Source of the DNA: Clostridium kluyveri
Lineage (GTDB): Bacteria > Bacillota > Clostridia > Clostridiales > Clostridiaceae
Length of the DNA stretch: 64,000 nucleotides
Direction: 5' to 3'
Assembly: GCF_001902295.1 (NCBI RefSeq)
Contig: NZ_CP018335.1
Span: 868,001-932,000, forward strand
The notes beneath the pieces were generated by a model, which was given only the letters and a program-made list of their open reading frames with translations, did not search any database and was not told where the DNA came from. The position numbers and the translations under genes were made by a program. Shown here piece by piece: positions 16,555-24,996 of this stretch (position 1 is the stretch's first letter; each line of letters begins with the position of its first letter).

Positions 16555-17390
16555 TATTTTCCTCCTAATCCTTTCAATATCATTTGTATTGATATATAAA
16601 TAAGAAAAGGCACAAATATTTTTCTGATAGTCTTACTTTTCATGTTTTCCATGATTTTAGCCCCTATGGTAGCACCTAATAACACTCCCAGGGCAACTGG
16701 AGCAGAAATTTTAGGATCTATGTCTCCTCTTAAAAGATATATTCCTGCACTGGCAGTGGCAGTAACACCCATCATAAAATTACTGGTGGCACTGGAAACT
16801 TTTAGAGGTAATTTCATGAATAAGTCCATAGCCATAACTTTAAAACTTCCACTTCCAATCCCAAGGAGACCTGAAATAATTCCAGCGCCATACATTACTC
16901 CAAATCCTGAAGGCACTCCAGATACTTTGTATGATATATCTTCATTTAAAAATTTATCATGATATTGTCCATTCAGTTTGAGTTTTTCTGCAAGAGGATG
17001 AGTCTCAATAATTTCAGTAGATTCCATCCTACCTTTTTTAAACATGGCAAAGGCAGAATATAGAAGAAGTATACCAAATAAGAAGTAAAGATAATATGGA
17101 TTTATGATTCCGCCCAGAAAAGCACCTGTTATAGCCCCTAGGGTAGTAGCTATTTCCAGAAACATTCCAATCCTTATATTGGTTAGTTTATCCCTTATGT
17201 AAGCCACAGCAGAACCGCTGGAGGTGGCGATTACCGATATTAGACTGGCACCTATGGCATATTTTATATCTATACCAAATAAAATTGTAAGAGCAGGGGT
17301 AATTACGGTCCCACCACCTAAGCCCAATATGGAGCCAACTATACCAGCCACTATAGATATGATAAAAATTTGCAGTATTAAAAGTGACAA
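16554..17390 (-). CDS. TauE/SafE family anion permease
   Basis: A membrane permease of about 278 residues from the sulfite/organosulfonate exporter family (formerly DUF81). It has around eight membrane segments and the family glycine motif GSILGLGGGTVITPAL, repeated in the second half as GAGIISGLLGIGSGSFKV. ATG 17405 has no ribosome-binding site, whereas GGGAG lies nine bases before a TTG at 17390, so TTG is the likelier start. The substrate may be sulfite, a sulfonate or another anion; nothing nearby narrows it. Confidence 0.87.
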   Translation of the reverse strand: MSLLILQIFIISIVAGIVGSILGLGGGTVITPALTILFGIDIKYAIGASLISVIATSSGSAVAYIRDKLTNIRIGMFLEIATTLGAITGAFLGGIINPYYLYFLFGILLLYSAFAMFKKGRMESTEIIETHPLAEKLKLNGQYHDKFLNEDISYKVSGVPSGFGVMYGAGIISGLLGIGSGSFKVMAMDLFMKLPLKVSSATSNFMMGVTATASAGIYLLRGDIDPKISAPVALGVLLGATIGAKIMENMKSKTIRKIFVPFLIYISIQMILKGLGGK

Positions 17391-17515
17391 TAGATCATCT
17401 CCCATGTTGAATAAATTTTATTTTTCAAGTATTATTATAACAAGGAATATGTAGGTGGTATATTCAAAAACATAAAAATATTTAAAATATATGAGGATAA
17501 AGGATAGTGTTTATA

Positions 17516-17947
17516 ATGAATGACAAAAGTTTGAATTTTAATATTAAAATCTTGTTTTTTGTAGCAGCTTTGACTGCAGCATATTTTTATGTAGATAAAT
17601 TAGAAATTATTGCTTTAATTCCTTTGGCATTATGCATATATGATGCATGTTATATATTTTTTAAAGTTAAAAATAGGGATGGACTTAGAATATTTTTTAT
17701 AATAACTACTGTTTTAGCATTAATTTTTATGATCCATACTGTAGTAGCCTATGGAATATCAAATCCTGTTCCAGTAATACTTATATTTATTATGACCAAT
17801 TTATTTTTCATATATAATCTTATATTATACTTTTATAAAAGATATGGTAAATCAAACCTTATATTTATATTTTTGGGTTGGATTATATGTGACAGTACCC
17901 CAATAGTTATGTTGTTTATATTGTCTGCAGGACTTTCTGCTAAATAA
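17516..17947 (+). CDS. Membrane protein of unknown function
   Basis: A 143-residue protein with about five hydrophobic segments and a central lysine/arginine loop (KVKNRDG). I do not recognise a family. ATG 17516 has AAAGGA eleven bases upstream; the earlier GTG at 17507 is too close to that signal. It is transcribed divergently from the TauE/DUF1634 pair. Confidence 0.6.
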   Translation: MNDKSLNFNIKILFFVAALTAAYFYVDKLEIIALIPLALCIYDACYIFFKVKNRDGLRIFFIITTVLALIFMIHTVVAYGISNPVPVILIFIMTNLFFIYNLILYFYKRYGKSNLIFIFLGWIICDSTPIVMLFILSAGLSAK

Positions 17948-18020
17948 TAAATGGTAGAGATTCAGTAGAATTAGGAAAATTACCAGTTGAATTACACAAA
18001 TTCAGGAATTACTTGATAAT

Positions 18021-18070
18021 ACAAAAAATTATAATACAACATATTTGATAAAAATATATGTTGTATTATA
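18021..18070 (-). terminator. Terminator for the cysteine-desulfurase-like gene
   Basis: A perfect 15-bp stem, TATAATACAACATAT (18030-18044) with its complement (18056-18070), is followed on the minus strand by AATTTTTTGT. Confidence 0.8.
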
Positions 18071-18082
18071 GAGGTAAATTTA

Positions 18083-19393
18083 TTATATAGTACTTTTGTT
18101 CTTAATTATCTTTTTCAAAGTATTAATTAAAATATCAACTTCGCTATAAGTATTATATAATCCAAAACTTAATCTAACCATGCCGGGGCGAAAATCGTTA
18201 TAATTATATTTAAAATAATTTATTTCCTCTGGAGAAAGTTTTAAAAGTCTCTGTACATAAGGGTTGGCACAAAAGCATCCATTTCTTACTGCAATACCAC
18301 TAAGTTCTGAAAGAAGTTTCGCAGTGGTTTCGTGGTGAATTCCTTTTATATTAAAAGGCAGTATGGCAACCTTATTGCAATCAGGTTTTGTATCACCATA
18401 AAAAATAATATCTGGAAGTTTCATCATTTTATTTAAAGCATATTTATAAAGTTCTATTTCTTTATTGTCTATGGCATTCATACCTAGTTTATTCAATACT
18501 TTTATTGCGGCTGTAAGTGCTATTACTCCTATTACATTAGGAGTTCCAGCTTCGTTTTTTTCAGGAGGGTCAGCCCAGAGTACATAATCATCTGTTACAA
18601 GTTTTATAGTACCACCTCCACTGTATTCAGGAGCTGCATTATAAAAGATTTTTTTTGGACCTATCAGTACACCTATACCAAAAGGAGAATACATTTTGTG
18701 GGCAGAGAAGGCCAAATAGTCAATACATTCTTCTTTCAGGGGACGGTTCATATATATAGGGTAATGGGCTACTGCTTGTGCACCGTCTACAAGAATTTCT
18801 GCTCCAAAGCTGTGGGCAATTTTTGCTATTTCATATATTGGATTTTTATATCCTGTTACATTTGAAGCTCCTGCTACACATACCAATTTAATTTTACCGT
18901 TATGCTTTTTCAATTTATATTTTAAATCTGATAAATTTAATTTTCCGAGCTCGTCCAATTCTACATAATCTACTTTAAATTTATGCCTCCAGGGTAGATC
19001 ATTAGAATGATGTTCCATTCGAGTGGTCAATATAACTGAATCTTTATACAAATCATTGAGTATATAGGATAATTTATTTATGGCTTCTGTAGTATTTTTT
19101 ACATAGATTACCGTATTTTCTTTGCTGTCACAGTGGACAAAATTACATATAGTATTTCTTGAAAGCTCATAAGCTTCAGAGGAAAATTGAGATTTAAAAC
19201 CAGTTCCTCTATGAATTGAGGAGTAATATGGTGAAAAATCATTTATTTTTTTTAAAACATAGTTAAAAGGGGGAGTAGTAGCTGCATTATCAAAATTTAT
19301 GGCAGTTACAAATTTATTGTTTTTTGAAGGAATTTTTGTATTTACACCCGCTATAAGCCCTCTGTAGCCATAATTTATTTCACCATAGGACAA
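18083..19393 (-). CDS. Class V aminotransferase, cysteine desulfurase-like
   Basis: A 436-residue PLP enzyme of the NifS/SufS superfamily. It has NFDNAATTPP near the N-terminus, EHHSNDLPW, DGAQAVAHYP, the PLP lysine in AFSAHKMYSPFGIG, and a C-terminal cysteine loop RNGCFCANPY where desulfurases carry the catalytic Cys. It could release sulfur from cysteine or a related substrate. There is no isc/suf scaffold gene nearby, so it may be a specialised sulfurtransferase or lyase. The TTG start has AGGAAGTGA six bases upstream. Confidence 0.85.
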   Translation of the reverse strand: MSYGEINYGYRGLIAGVNTKIPSKNNKFVTAINFDNAATTPPFNYVLKKINDFSPYYSSIHRGTGFKSQFSSEAYELSRNTICNFVHCDSKENTVIYVKNTTEAINKLSYILNDLYKDSVILTTRMEHHSNDLPWRHKFKVDYVELDELGKLNLSDLKYKLKKHNGKIKLVCVAGASNVTGYKNPIYEIAKIAHSFGAEILVDGAQAVAHYPIYMNRPLKEECIDYLAFSAHKMYSPFGIGVLIGPKKIFYNAAPEYSGGGTIKLVTDDYVLWADPPEKNEAGTPNVIGVIALTAAIKVLNKLGMNAIDNKEIELYKYALNKMMKLPDIIFYGDTKPDCNKVAILPFNIKGIHHETTAKLLSELSGIAVRNGCFCANPYVQRLLKLSPEEINYFKYNYNDFRPGMVRLSFGLYNTYSEVDILINTLKKIIKNKSTI

Positions 19394-19678
19394 TTGAAAT
19401 CACTTCCTGTTAGCTTTATTATAGAAGTAAAAGCATTTAAAAAGTATAATGGCATACTTTTACTTCTATTTATATTATGTAGCGGTAATTATAAATGTAC
19501 CAAATTATTTTTTTATTTTATGAATAAAACATTGCACATTTTCTATATTTCTTATATATTATATGTAACAAATATAAAGAGAATAAAATGGTGATGGATA
19601 GTATAGCTGTAAACGATAACGTAGCTGCTAAAAATATCTATTTATATAAAATATAAATGTAGAAGGAGATACATATAT
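19394..19678. other. Divergent intergenic region with a 13-bp hairpin
   Basis: This 285-bp region separates two divergently transcribed units. A perfect 13-bp inverted repeat, ATAGAAGTAAAAG (19421-19433) with CTTTTACTTCTAT (19457-19469), lies just upstream of the desulfurase-like gene and has no T-tract on either side. It could be an operator or a leader hairpin. I see no gene here. Confidence 0.4.
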
Positions 19679-20332
19679 ATGAGCATAAATGGAGTACAGG
19701 TAAGAGAAATATTAAATAGTATGGCCATATTGATAAATGAGAATGTAGATTATTTAACCGAACTTGATGCAGCTATAGGAGATGGAGATCATGGTTTGAA
19801 TTTGGACAAGGGATTTACGGCTGTGAGAAGAAAACTGAAGGATAAGGACCTAAATGATATAGGGCATATTCTTAAAAAGGTTGGTATGATTCTGGTATCA
19901 AATACAGGAGGGGCATCAGGTTCTCTTTACGGTACTGCCTTTATAAGAGCAGGCATGACAGCAGATGGAAAACAGACTGTGGATATAAAGGATTTTTTAG
20001 AAATGCTTGAACAAGCTTTAGTTGGGATTAAAATGAGAGGAAGAGGAAAGCTTGGAGGTAAAACCATGATAGACGCCATAGAACCTGCAGTGAACTCTTT
20101 AAGATATTCTATAAGTAAGGGATTAGATAGTATACAATCTCTCGAGAATGTAAGAAATGCTGCTCTTATAGGAGTAAAAAGTACTGAAAGTATAATTTGT
20201 AAAAATGGAAAAGCCAGTTATCTAGGAGAAAAAAGTATAGGGTATCCAGATCCGGGGGCTACATCCAGTTATCTTATGTTAAATGCTATTTATGAAAAAG
20301 TTAAAGAACTATGTGCAGTAGAAAAGAGTTAA
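19679..20332 (+). CDS. dhaL: Dihydroxyacetone kinase subunit DhaL
   Basis: The ADP-binding subunit of PTS-dependent dihydroxyacetone kinase, 217 residues, all-helical. The nucleotide/Mg motif AIGDGDHGLNLDKG (about residues 34-47), GGASGSLYG and GGKTMIDA are present, along with the C-terminal DPGATSSYLML. RBS AGAAGGAG is eight bases before the ATG. DhaM follows, but the substrate-binding DhaK is absent from this locus. Confidence 0.93.
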   Translation: MSINGVQVREILNSMAILINENVDYLTELDAAIGDGDHGLNLDKGFTAVRRKLKDKDLNDIGHILKKVGMILVSNTGGASGSLYGTAFIRAGMTADGKQTVDIKDFLEMLEQALVGIKMRGRGKLGGKTMIDAIEPAVNSLRYSISKGLDSIQSLENVRNAALIGVKSTESIICKNGKASYLGEKSIGYPDPGATSSYLMLNAIYEKVKELCAVEKS

Positions 20333-20367
20333 TTTAGGTTAACTAATTTTATTAGGAGGTTATTTTG

Positions 20368-20760
20368 ATGGTTGGCGTTGTAATCGTATCTCATAGTAGT
20401 GAAATTGCTAGAGGGGTGAAAAATCTGGTTGAACAAATTTCTCCAGAGAGTAATGTGGCATCTGCTGGAGGTACAAAGGACGGCAGACTTGGTACTGATG
20501 CATGTAAAATAAAAAGTGCTATAGAAAAGGTTTATAGTGAAGATGGAGTGCTTATATTATTTGATTTGGGCAGCGCATATATGAATGCGGAGATGGCAAT
20601 TGAATTTTTGGACAAGAGTATGCAATCAAAGGTTCAAATAATAAATGGAGCATTGGTAGAATCAGCACTGATAGCTGTAGTAGATTCTAGTATAGGCAAA
20701 AGCATAGAAGAAATAAAGGAACATTTAGAATGTATGTGTATAGATAAAATGCCTTTATAA
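20368..20760 (+). CDS. dhaM: PTS-dependent dihydroxyacetone kinase phosphotransfer subunit DhaM
   Basis: A 131-residue EIIA-mannose-type domain that passes phosphate from HPr to DhaL-bound ADP. The active His lies in VVIVSHSSEIARG, with the supporting GGTKDGRLGTD and LFDLGSAYMNAEMA segments. This is the short form without fused HPr or EI domains. ATG 20368 has AGGAGG eight bases upstream. It is 35 bases downstream of dhaL. Confidence 0.92.
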   Translation: MVGVVIVSHSSEIARGVKNLVEQISPESNVASAGGTKDGRLGTDACKIKSAIEKVYSEDGVLILFDLGSAYMNAEMAIEFLDKSMQSKVQIINGALVESALIAVVDSSIGKSIEEIKEHLECMCIDKMPL

Positions 20761-20834
20761 AATTAGAGAATGATAAATATCTTCAATAAAAAACAAATTA
20801 GTGTTCTAGTTTATTTCATATAATACTGTTTAAA

Positions 20835-20880
20835 TGGATTCCTATGATGATATTATTGTCATAGGAATCTGTTTTCTGTT
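20835..20880 (+). terminator. Terminator after dhaLM
   Basis: A perfect 11-bp stem, GATTCCTATGA (20837-20847) with TCATAGGAATC (20859-20869), is followed by TGTTTTCTGTTT. Confidence 0.65.
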
Positions 20881-20912
20881 TGATATCAAGTAACCCTATA
20901 ATTTTAATTGTT

Positions 20913-21112
20913 TTATCCGATCGCTACCACTGCTAACACCCCATCTTCTATCAAAGTGGGGGATAAGCACTGCTACGCGCCTGGATAAGTTCTTCCCCTA
21001 AAGGATAACGTATTCTAAGTGCTAAAGACACTAAGAATACTGTTAATAAGGTTCAGCTGGAGAAAAGCAGTTCTCATAAGCAAGCTCCACCTGAACCTAA
21101 GAATCACTTGAT
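20913..21112 (+). repeat. Structured repeat element, copy D (long form)
   Basis: A 200-bp copy from TTATCCG to CACTTGAT. It includes CCCCA/TGGGG, the closing GGATAA, a long-form cassette nearly identical to that of copy A, and the final hairpin GGTTCAGCTGGAG with CTCCACCTGAACC. Its right end overlaps the aspartate 4-decarboxylase gene and encodes that protein's last residues (SSDS) and stop. Confidence 0.85.
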
Positions 21113-22740
21113 TTTTGGCTGTTTTTCCAATCTCTCAGGCAGTCTTTTAAAATATTGTGGAGTATATGGCCTATTTCGGAGTAGGATTCATCATTTAAGT
21201 TTGCAAGGGAGATTCTTATGGACCATTCTGGTGCATAAAATCCGGCACCACTTAATAGTACTATGGAAGATTTCTCGGCCAATTTAAAAAGAATATCCAC
21301 TGGTTTATAATTTTCCTTTAAGTATGATCCAAATTCTTTACCATAATGATGCTCTGACCATTCAAGCAAATCAAATTCAGCATAATAAGAGGCATCATAT
21401 TCATTTTTTTGTAAATCTATTCCCAATCCATCAAATAATAATTTTTTGCGTTTTCTACAAATGCTATTTGTTAAGTTTCTATATTTTTTTTCTTTGTCCA
21501 GTAGATCAAAAGCTGCAAAAAAAGCCATTTGTACTTGTTGGGGGGTAGAAAGGCCTGCGGTATGTTGGAGTGCTACTTGACGGCTATCTGCCACAATTCT
21601 ATCGATAAAATCAATTTCTCCGGGGTTGACTGAAAGGGCTTCATAGCGTTTCTTAATAGATTTTTTTTTATTTTCCGGTAATGTTTTTAAAAGTTTATCG
21701 AATATATTATTTTTATGAAGAGCAATTGTTCCTAAACGCCAACCAGTTACTCCAAAGTATTTTGAAAAAGAATAGACTCCTATGGAATTAAAAGGTAAAG
21801 CTGATACTATAGAATGAAAATTATCTGGAAAAGTTCCATATACATCATCGGAAATTATCATTAAATTGGGGTTTTTATTTTTAACTATTTTCACCAAATA
21901 TTCTATAGATTCAGATCTTATAGCTACTGAAGGAGGATTACTGGGATTAACTAAAAATAAAGCTTTAATGCCTGGGTCATATAATTTTTCAAGTTCTGAT
22001 TTAGGATATTGCCAAGTATGAGTACTGTCTTCTAGAGATTCAGATGCCATAATCCTGATTAGGTCAAAATCGTATCTAGGTATAACTGGAATTTCGAGAT
22101 AGGGGGTGAAAATCGGAGTCATAATTGCAATTTTATCTCTTCTATGTAATAATTCATTGGCTATTAGAGAGTCAAATATGTAACATATTGCTGCAGTGGC
22201 ACCTTCTACTGAAAATAATTTAAACTCTAGGGAAGAATCTTTAATATTGTATATCCGTTCAATTAAATATTGATGAATTATTTTTTCTACATGGATTAAC
22301 ATTCTATTTGGAGTAGGGTAATTGTCACCAATAATTCCATCTGTTAGTTCATAAATCCAATCTTCTGCAATGAATCCTTGAAAATTGATACCATAATTTA
22401 TAATGTTCTTAAGTAATTTTACTCCGGGGGAATTTTTGTGATTTTCCAGATATGTGTAAAATCTTTTATCAATACCCTTTTTCTGGGGCATTCCAGCCAA
22501 GGTATCTTGATTCCAAGTTCTTCTACATTCTTCTGCAGCGAACTGCCCAAAGGTAAAAAAGGCTTCTCTAGGGGTAATTGATACCCAATTGGGATTACCT
22601 CTTCCGGCATCTAAAAGAGTGCGAATGCTTTTTTTCTTTTGATTTTTAGCAAGATTAATTAGTTTATCTTTTAGTTCAAAAGGACTAATTCTGCCATAAA
22701 TGCGTTCTAATTCTAATAATTGAATATTTTTATTATACAT
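21097..22740 (-). CDS. aspD: Aspartate 4-decarboxylase / aspartate aminotransferase
   Basis: A large (547-residue) PLP fold-type I enzyme that converts L-aspartate to L-alanine and CO2, with side aspartate transaminase activity. Family features are LDAGRGNPNW near residue 45, the FFTFGQFAAEE segment, VNPSNPPS, and the PLP lysine in YSFSKYFGVTGWR. The start ATG has AAGGAGG upstream. Such enzymes usually pair with the aspartate:alanine antiporter AspT, which is not seen here. The last four residues come from repeat copy D, so the native C-terminus may be altered slightly. Confidence 0.9.
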   Translation of the reverse strand: MYNKNIQLLELERIYGRISPFELKDKLINLAKNQKKKSIRTLLDAGRGNPNWVSITPREAFFTFGQFAAEECRRTWNQDTLAGMPQKKGIDKRFYTYLENHKNSPGVKLLKNIINYGINFQGFIAEDWIYELTDGIIGDNYPTPNRMLIHVEKIIHQYLIERIYNIKDSSLEFKLFSVEGATAAICYIFDSLIANELLHRRDKIAIMTPIFTPYLEIPVIPRYDFDLIRIMASESLEDSTHTWQYPKSELEKLYDPGIKALFLVNPSNPPSVAIRSESIEYLVKIVKNKNPNLMIISDDVYGTFPDNFHSIVSALPFNSIGVYSFSKYFGVTGWRLGTIALHKNNIFDKLLKTLPENKKKSIKKRYEALSVNPGEIDFIDRIVADSRQVALQHTAGLSTPQQVQMAFFAAFDLLDKEKKYRNLTNSICRKRKKLLFDGLGIDLQKNEYDASYYAEFDLLEWSEHHYGKEFGSYLKENYKPVDILFKLAEKSSIVLLSGAGFYAPEWSIRISLANLNDESYSEIGHILHNILKDCLRDWKNSQKSSDS

Positions 22741-22902
22741 AGTTAATCCTCCTTATATAACTTTTTTTATAATTATATTATAATTACAAAGTTTATATTA
22801 TGTAGATTTATGATGTAATATTCTAATTTTAGATATAATAATAGTATTTACTTTTATGTGTAAATTCTTATAATATAAGATTGTTGGGAGGTTGGTGTTA
22901 AG

Positions 22903-23586
22903 GTGAGAGAATATAGCGTTTTTGATATTTTAGGACCTATTATGATAGGGCCTTCAAGTTCTCATACGGCAGGAGCCGCAAGATTAGCTAAAATTGCGGA
23001 AATTATTGCAGAAGACAATATTTCGAAAGTTCAGTTTTTACTTCATGGTTCTTTTGCAAAAACTTATAAAGGGCATGGCACAGATAAAGCACTGGTTGCT
23101 GGAATATTAGGTATGAGTCCATGGGATGAAAATTTAAAGAACTCTATGGAAATAGCGGAGGAAAGAGGTATTTCTGTAGAATTTATAGAAATGGATTTAG
23201 GAGATGTACATCCAAATACAGTTAAATTTATTATAACTAAAAAAAACGGCGAAGTGTCACAAATAATGGGCTCATCTATAGGTGGAGGTAATGTAGTGAT
23301 AAATGAAGTAGATAAGGATAAAATAGAATTTACAGGGGTTTATCCTACTATACTTATAAACCATTTAGATATGCCAGGTATGGTTGCCAGGGTATCGGAA
23401 GTACTTTATGAACATGAAATAAATATAGCTTTTATGAAAGTATATAGAAAAAGTATAAAAGGTTCCAGAGCGGTTATGGTATTTGAGGTGGATGATTTTA
23501 TCATAAAAGATGTAGTGGATGAAATAGAAAATATACCTAATATATATAAAGTAAGGGCTATAAACCCTGTAAATGAGGAGGAGTAA
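22903..23586 (+). CDS. sdaAB: L-serine dehydratase, iron-sulfur-dependent, beta subunit
   Basis: One half of the oxygen-sensitive [4Fe-4S] serine dehydratase, which deaminates L-serine to pyruvate and ammonia. The N-terminus SVFDILGPIMIGPSSSHTAGA is the family signature, and the C-terminal 75 residues form an ACT domain (LINHLDMPGMVARVSEVL...). The start is GTG with GGGAGG eleven bases upstream. The alpha subunit gene begins one base after the stop. Confidence 0.95.
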   Translation: MREYSVFDILGPIMIGPSSSHTAGAARLAKIAEIIAEDNISKVQFLLHGSFAKTYKGHGTDKALVAGILGMSPWDENLKNSMEIAEERGISVEFIEMDLGDVHPNTVKFIITKKNGEVSQIMGSSIGGGNVVINEVDKDKIEFTGVYPTILINHLDMPGMVARVSEVLYEHEINIAFMKVYRKSIKGSRAVMVFEVDDFIIKDVVDEIENIPNIYKVRAINPVNEEE

Positions 23587-23587
23587 C

Positions 23588-24466
23588 ATGGTTGATACTG
23601 GCAATGAATTAATAGATATATGCAGTAAAAAGAAGATGAAAATATGGGAGTATGTAATTGAAGAAGAAATGAAATCAGAGAATAGAAGTAGAGAAGAAGT
23701 TTTTAAGGCTATGACAAAAAATTTTTATGTGATGAAAGATTCTGCAGAATATGGGTTAACTCATAAAATGAAATCTATAAGTGGACTTACAGGAGGAGAT
23801 GCTTATAAATTAAATAGATATTATGAAAAGGGAGAGACTCTTACAGGTAAGTATATGATAAAGGCTATGGCAAGAGCTTTATCATGTTCAGAAGTAAATG
23901 CTGCCATGGGAAAAATTGTGGCTGCACCTACAGCAGGCTCCTGTGGGATAATTCCAGGAGCAATAATAACTGCAGGAGAAATATTAGATAAAAAAGATGA
24001 GGATATGATTAAGGGATTGTTCACTGCTTCTGGAGTAGGGATAATAATAGCTAAAAATGCCAGTATGTCCGGGGCAGAAGGTGGATGTCAGGCAGAATGT
24101 GGTTCTGCAGCAGCCATGGCAGCTGCAGGAATAGTTGAGATTATGGGTGGTACTCCCAAACAAGCATTGGATGCAGCAGCCATAGTAATAAAGAATATAA
24201 TGGGATTAGTGTGTGACCCGGTAGCAGGGCTTGTAGAAATTCCATGTGCCAAGCGAAATGTGGGTGGAACAGTAAGTGCATTGACTACAGCGGATATGGT
24301 TATGGCAGGAGTCTGCAGTAAAATTCCTTTTGATGATACTGTTTTGGCTATGTATAAAGTGGGAAGGCAATTACCCTGTGAATTAAGGGAAACAGCTCTT
24401 GGAGGGGTTGCAGTTACAGATACAGGGCTTAAATTGAAAGAAAAAGTCCTAGGAAATAATATATAA
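23588..24466 (+). CDS. sdaAA: L-serine dehydratase, iron-sulfur-dependent, alpha subunit
   Basis: The catalytic subunit (292 residues) that carries the [4Fe-4S] cluster. Cysteines are in APTAGSCGIIPGA, GGCQAECGSAAAMA and LVCDPVAGLVEIPC, as in the family. The ATG at 23588 follows the beta-subunit stop by one base and uses the GAGGAGG inside the end of that gene, so the two are translationally coupled. Confidence 0.95.
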   Translation: MVDTGNELIDICSKKKMKIWEYVIEEEMKSENRSREEVFKAMTKNFYVMKDSAEYGLTHKMKSISGLTGGDAYKLNRYYEKGETLTGKYMIKAMARALSCSEVNAAMGKIVAAPTAGSCGIIPGAIITAGEILDKKDEDMIKGLFTASGVGIIIAKNASMSGAEGGCQAECGSAAAMAAAGIVEIMGGTPKQALDAAAIVIKNIMGLVCDPVAGLVEIPCAKRNVGGTVSALTTADMVMAGVCSKIPFDDTVLAMYKVGRQLPCELRETALGGVAVTDTGLKLKEKVLGNNI

Positions 24467-24484
24467 GAATTAAAAACTGTTTTT

Positions 24485-24521
24485 AAAAATGAAAAACCAC
24501 CTTTTAAAAATAAAGGTGGTT
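24485..24521 (-). terminator. Terminator for the cold-shock gene
   Basis: A perfect stem, AACCACCTTT (24495-24504) with AAAGGTGGTT (24512-24521), is followed on the minus strand by TTTCATTTTTAAAAA. It lies between two converging genes. Confidence 0.75.
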
Positions 24522-24572
24522 AAAACATTCGTTCATTTATGTTAAGATGTTTTATTATGCTATAAAATTGTA

Positions 24573-24776
24573 TTATAATTTTACAACATTAGCAGCTTGA
24601 AGACCTTTTGGTCCTTCTTCAACATCAAATTGAACTTTCTGACCTTCTTCTAAGTTCTTTCTTGCTTCATTACTCTGAATTGCAGTGAAATGTACGAAAA
24701 CGTCATTTTCACCTGGGACTTCAATAAATCCAAATCCTTTCTCAGAGTTAAACCATTTTACTGTTCCTGTTTTCAT
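24573..24776 (-). CDS. Cold-shock protein (CspA family)
   Basis: A 67-residue single cold-shock domain that binds single-stranded nucleic acid and acts as an RNA chaperone. RNP1 (KGFGFIEV) and RNP2 (VFVHFTAI) are intact. RBS AGGAGG lies upstream. A promoter at 24859-24887 gives a leader of about 75 bases. Confidence 0.96.
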   Translation of the reverse strand: MKTGTVKWFNSEKGFGFIEVPGENDVFVHFTAIQSNEARKNLEEGQKVQFDVEEGPKGLQAANVVKL

Positions 24777-24858
24777 TTATTATCCTCCTAAGATAAAACA
24801 CTTATAATTGATATATCTTAATTTTGTATATCGGTGTTTATTAATTATTGATTACATT

Positions 24859-24887
24859 AGTATATCATAAAGAAATAAAATTAACAA
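24859..24887 (-). promoter_or_regulatory. Sigma-A promoter of the cold-shock gene
   Basis: On the minus strand, TTGTTA (24887 to 24882) and TATACT (24864 to 24859) are separated by 17 bases. Confidence 0.55.
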
Positions 24888-24996
24888 TATATTTTAAAGT
24901 ATTTATTTCTATTATTGTTATTTAGTAAAAACATTATGCATTAGATTTATGATATAATCGAAATAAATTTTATAAAAATCTATGGAGGAATTTATT

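Noticed and set aside
17991..18008. A further copy of the 18-bp regulatory box (ATTACACAAATTCAGG)
   Set aside because: Only half matches, no -10 lies 32 bases away, and it is between two genes that both end nearby.
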